A DNA stretch of 64,000 bases from Eupeodes corollae (Eukaryota; Arthropoda; Insecta; Diptera; Syrphidae). Numbering within the stretch: the stretch's first letter is position 1; every line of letters starts with the position of its first letter. Under the pieces are notes generated by a model that saw nothing but the letters and a program-made list of their open reading frames with translations, searched no databases and was not told the origin of the DNA. This document shows positions 59,761 through 64,000 of the stretch, one piece after another. Location: positions 137,416,645-137,480,644 of the forward strand of contig NC_079147.1 in NCBI RefSeq assembly GCF_945859685.1, read 5' to 3'. Made by a program: the position numbers and the translations under genes.

Positions 59761-60083
59761 TATTATATACACTCCATAAATTCGAATATTTGATAAATAT
59801 TTCACAGCATCATGATGAAATTTAAATGTCAAATGAAACTAAATTTGTAGGTATTTTAAAATATTAAATCAAAATCAAATATCAATAAATTCAGTCGTTT
59901 ATAAATAATGTTTTTCAAAGAAATAAAGATTGTTTTTATACGTACATACATATATGGTTTTCAAGGATAAATAAAAGAATTAATGATAAATGCTTGCAAT
60001 TATGCCTTAAAAATGTTTTCGGGCAAGTGGGCCCGAGGCTGACTCAAGTAAATTTCAGACGAAAGAAAAATTTTTAACTACTT

Positions 60084-60265
60084 CTTGCAGCAAGTGGGGC
60101 CGTATGTCAGCCGTATAATGCTCTGAATATTCTCTTCCAAGGTGTCAATCGTCTCGAGCTTAATTTTACACGATTTGCAAACGCTTTAAAGGAATATGGC
60201 CAAAACGAACTGAGCATAAATCAAGTGACAGCTGTCAGAAAAAAGTATTGCCAGATTGAAAAAAA
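60084..60265 (-). mobile_element. Tc1/mariner relic
   Basis: On the minus strand near 60155-60110 the DNA reads LETIDTLEENIQSII, the C-terminal transposase block also seen at 7756-8130. At the right, AACTGAGCATAAATCAAGTG, GACAGCTGTCA and GTATTGCCAGA (60245-60255) match 37835-37900. It is a short, internally deleted remnant. Confidence 0.6.
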
Positions 60266-62339
60266 ATCTAAAAAACAGCCCCTTACATTATAATATCTGT
60301 ATCTTTAATTTAAAACAAAAGTGGAGGAGTTTATAGTGTAAGTTTAAGTGCAAGAATCTTAAAAGTCTTGATTCGATTGTGGAGCATTAATGCAGATCAT
60401 ATATTTGAAGTGACGTGTAGAATATATAAGATCTTGGTGAGCATTTGTAATCATGTCTTCGAGAAAAAACACGATCAGTAAACTTATCTTTCAAAACCAA
60501 ATTTATTTAATGAATTCAAACAATGCGTTGTTAAAGCGAGTAATTGTAGAGTTAAAATCTATAAGCCTAAAACAATTATTTTCGGCACTTTTAGGTGGGT
60601 AAAATAATGTGTTAGCCAATAAACCATATAGTAAAAAGTTTTATAACGTCGTGCAAACAGTGAGGGATGTAACCCCCTGCTTGGAAAAACTATGTGTTTT
60701 TTTAATGAAAAGTTTTTATTCAGAAAATTTTATTTCACAACTCTTTGAAACTTTTCATTCATTTCTTTTTTTAAGTTTCCATAGATAACTATTGTAATTC
60801 GTCTAATTGTTGGAATTGAAAATTTTGACCTTTCTCGACGTTTCAAGGTGTCTTCAAAAAAAAATTAATGGATAGTTCTTTCACTATATAGCAATTGCAA
60901 TGTTGACCCAAAATATCTCCCGTACCAATAACGCAAGCGACTTCAATAAATTGTACGTTATGTAATATGACGTACTGCTAATCTAGTATCATTTTTAAAT
61001 GATAATTTTAATTAAAAAAAAACTGTTCAAAATATTTTACCAACAACAATATGAATATGCAACGAAGAATCTGGTAAAATTTTGAGAAAAATCAAAGTGA
61101 CAGTTTCTTTTTTTAAATATTACTAAAAGTTTGAAAAATTGATTTTCGACTTTTGAGTCTTTTCAAAAACAAAAGATATTGGCTTCAAACTAACTCCATC
61201 TTATAAAAATGGTGTTTTCAACATTCAGTAATTTCTTTACAAAACATCAACAATCAGTTTTTTTCATAAAAATTAAAATCAACGAAAAATACAACACAAA
61301 ATTGATGTTCTGGATATCTCGTGAATAAATAAAGGTATTCTGTGTTAAATTTTGTTGTTAACAGAAAATAATATTTTTAGAAAATCCATTCCAATCTGTA
61401 TTTGTGCACATAATAAATACAAACTTTCAAAAAATGCTACTAAAATTGATAAAAATAGTTTTTCTTAGTTTTTATTTATATCAAATGCAAAATATTGTTA
61501 CTTTTTTCAACACCCAAAAACAATAAAAAACGTATAAGAAATGCTTATCTACTCAAAAGCTTTGAGGAAAAAAGAAAGATATTGACTTAAAATGTTTGTA
61601 TTTCTCACTAAATAGTGTTATTAACATTTTGTTAAAATTTTGAACAAATCGACAGATGGGATGGGACGTTATCATTGTTAGTCGTACTCCAGCCTCTTTT
61701 TTTATTGAAATGTATTGACTTATTTTTTTAAATATTGAACCTTTAGTTGTTTAATTGACAAAAGTCTAGATTTTTTTTAATATAATTAAATTTATTACCA
61801 TACTGATTTCTAACAACTTATTTCTGCAAATCAAAGAACTTTTTTGAATTAGACGGAAGTGCAACATTTCCATAATCCAGGATAAACGAATTGAATTTGA
61901 ATCCAACTCCCTTAAATTTGGCGAGTCTTTTTTGTATATCTAATATTTTTTATGTTTGTCTAAATTATTGTACATTTATAAAAATAAATTAAATTTACCA
62001 AGAATTTTAAAAAAGAGTCTTAAAAAAACCTTAATCTTAGTTGTTTCTTTCAACGGGAGCTCTCAATTGACTTGAATGAACTTTTAAATCTAAACAACTC
62101 CTTATTTTTTAGTATATTTTTCACGAGTGAAACAAATACCTGCACATGTGTAATTTTTTAAACAAATGACAAAAACAAAACAAAATATAGTAAAATTATA
62201 AGTAAACAAAATGATCTTGGCGAAATAAAACCAAACACTAAAAATATCATCAAGTTTATAGTATTGAATCCAAGAAACAAGGAAACCCTTAAAATCAGGC
62301 AAAACGGCGGCGACAATAACTAACAGCAGCGCCCTCGCA
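60266..62339. other. Non-coding stretch upstream of the spineless exon
   Basis: Very AT-rich to about 62280, then abruptly GC-richer (AAACGGCGGCGACAATAAC) just before the start codon. This last part is presumably 5' UTR of the exon. No convincing pyrimidine-rich splice acceptor or core promoter was found, so the exon's 5' edge is unknown. Confidence 0.5.
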
Positions 62340-62395
62340 ATGAGCCAGCTGGGCACCGTTTATGCCACAAAGCGGCGTCGACGCAACGGCAAAAG
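62340..62395 (+). CDS. ss: Spineless (insect AhR, bHLH-PAS factor), first coding exon
   Basis: The 56-base exon encodes MSQLGTVYATKRRRRNGK plus two bases (AG) of the next codon, then the donor GTAAGTTCG at 62396. From memory this matches the N-terminus of fly Spineless, where the next residues are SLKPP and then the bHLH domain. Spineless is a nuclear transcription factor that pairs with Tango and controls antennal, distal leg and photoreceptor identity. The basic KRRRR cluster would fit the nuclear localisation region. The start codon context CGCAATG is acceptable and GC content jumps at the exon. The bHLH, PAS and later exons lie beyond the window, so only this short part can be judged. Some bHLH-PAS relatives share a basic start, but the full 18-residue match makes another identity unlikely. 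Confidence 0.85.
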
Positions 62396-64000
62396 GTAAG
62401 TTCGTTTTTATGATTAAAATGTTACAAATAATCCTCATTTCATCCACCACAGGGTGGCTCACATAATATAAGAAGCCACCCAATACTGTCTATATTATAC
62501 CTAATCCTCTCTTCGTCTTCGTCATCGTCCTCGGCCTGGTCTTCGTTCCACGGCCAGAACCAGAGCCAGTGCCAGCCAGCCAGATAGATTGAAGCATTTC
62601 AATCATTAGCCGACCTTATATGGTTGCCACAGGAGTGCCATGGCAATGCGACCACCTGCTGGCGCTATCGCCTGCCTTCGCGTTCATCAATCAATCTGTG
62701 CTGTGCGCCACACCGGCTGTGGCGCGTCCGCAATAAAGGTACAATGTGTGTTTTGTTGGGACATCTTACACCGGGGATACTCTTATTTCTTTTACTGATG
62801 TATATAGTGTATGGGTATATGAACGACAAAGCGCGTCCTCGACTTGTCGCTGTCGTTGTCGTTGCCTTTGCCGGTGACTTTTGATGACTTATCCTGGCCC
62901 TGTGTGTCAGAAGTGTTGACGATGACATTTTTTTGTAAGCTTTTTTGTTCGGCCTTTCTGTGTGAAATTAATGATCTAGTGGCACCTTTTTGCTCCTGGA
63001 CATTGGACAGTCTATACATTGTTCTACTGGTATTATTTAGATTCCCTTATTACTTGTATGTATACAATGTATGTATAAGTATATCGATACAGGAATCCTT
63101 TCTATACTTTGAATTCGCGTATAGGGGGGGGAAATAGGACTCATCGTTATGTTCGATTTATTACCATTGCCGGCCGTTATCATTGCTCAATTTGAGTGGT
63201 TCTCCACTCAAATATTTACATTGCGTGCAAAAATTTGATTAGAATTTAATTTCGAATGCATTTGCGCTGACTGCTACTGTTGCCGTTGCAAGTATATAAA
63301 CACGCGTTGATTGTGCCTCCAGCTGTTGGTAGGTAGTTGGATTGAAATAATGAAAGGCGCAGGCCAGACCAGGCCAGGAACTAAGACGAAGATGGGAAAG
63401 AGCACAATTGGTTGCGTTAAAGTGCATACATTTGGCCTACTGAGAAAGAGGCAATTGGCGTTAAGTGCCCATTTGTGCCCAAGTACCCTGCCACTGCCAC
63501 TGCCATACAACATAAAACATAAACATATATGGAATAAGGAATTCCCTGTTTTGTGAGCGAGGACTTGAAACGAAAAAAAAAAGTGAAAAAGGAAAGAAAA
63601 ATGTTGTAGTTATGGCAGCGAACTAATAATTTTGGTATCGATTATCGGGAATGCACGTACATTGTAAGCAGGATAAACGTGATCTATCTGTAGGTTCCTG
63701 TATATTGTATGAGGAAAGAAAATGACGTGGGCTGATGGGATGTGAGTTATTTGTTATATTTTCGAGAGAATCCTTTTGGTGTGTTAACTGTCGATTTGCT
63801 TGTATACTTGTCAATTAGAATATTGTTTTGAAAAACTAAAAAAAAGAAGAACATCCGAGTTTAAAATAAAATTGATTTAGAATTTTTATGTTTACACCAT
63901 TTTTGATATTTTTTTCTAGATTTTTGCCTAGATTAGGAGAATACAAATAAAGGGAACTCCAATGGGAACTAGACTATTGTTTTCTTTTAAATAAAACACA
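62396..64000 (+). other. Presumed first intron of spineless (5' part)
   Basis: Begins with the donor GTAAGT and runs to the window end without an acceptor leading to the bHLH exon. It is GC-richer to about 63550, with CTTCGTCTTCGTCATCGTCC near 62511-62530 and the palindrome GCCATGGC at 62637-62644. A G-run lies at 63124-63130. Overlapping open frames (for example 62624-62884 and 63311-63556) have no domain. Confidence 0.55.

Overview
The window is nuclear DNA from an insect, most likely a fly. It is AT-rich and intron- and transposon-laden, with no bacterial-type gene packing. One host coding exon is recognised near the right end: 62340-62395 (+) encodes MSQLGTVYATKRRRRNGK and stops at a consensus GTAAGT donor. 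From memory this is the N-terminus of the bHLH-PAS factor Spineless (insect aryl hydrocarbon receptor). Most of the window would then be the region upstream of, or 5' introns of, spineless, and the last 1.6 kb would be its next intron.

Almost everything else that can be identified is mobile DNA. From left to right: a LINE fragment (1.4-1.8 kb); a broken transposon-derived gene of an uncharacterised arthropod family (3.7-5.1 kb); a Tc1/mariner relic followed by a Helitron helicase relic (7.75-9.1 kb); a LINE relic and an RTE-clade LINE relic (10.4-12.3 kb); a cluster of TTTGGGC motifs (12.4-13.3 kb); tRNA-derived SINEs (17.4, 22.1-22.8, 28.7, 48.7, 56.65 and 57.3 kb); a second RTE relic (20.4-21.8 kb); a LINE fragment (25.1-25.5 kb); a TTAA-flanked element (26.0-26.75 kb); an RTE copy whose 5' part is inverted (26.8-28.2 kb); a nearly intact Tc1/mariner element of DD41D type (31.6-32.9 kb); a LINE copy with an almost open reverse transcriptase frame (34.8-36.95 kb); an RNase H-bearing LINE fragment (38.55-38.9 kb); a foldback-like element inside another terminal-inverted-repeat element (39.0-42.6 kb); LINE fragments (43.3 and 47.0 kb); a MITE with perfect terminal repeats (47.4-47.8 kb); a second LINE copy interrupted by a SINE (48.2-50.1 kb); an apparently intact two-gene PIF/Harbinger element (50.3-52.9 kb); and a TA-flanked MITE (59.4-59.8 kb).

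The strongest structural signals are these. (1) A 2,865-bp element has 669-bp inverted arms, four tandem 286-bp units in its centre and a perfect 9-bp target duplication. (2) The SINE 3' tail matches the 3' terminus of the RTE LINE at 27 of 33 positions, the usual sign of a SINE that borrows the LINE's machinery. (3) The Harbinger element has divergently arranged transposase and Myb-like genes, with every transposase reading frame and splice site readable. Long stretches between 12.3 and 31 kb and between 52.9 and 62.3 kb show no coding potential. They include GC-richer blocks that could hold regulatory DNA. Exact clade names, element ages and enhancer functions cannot be settled from the sequence alone.
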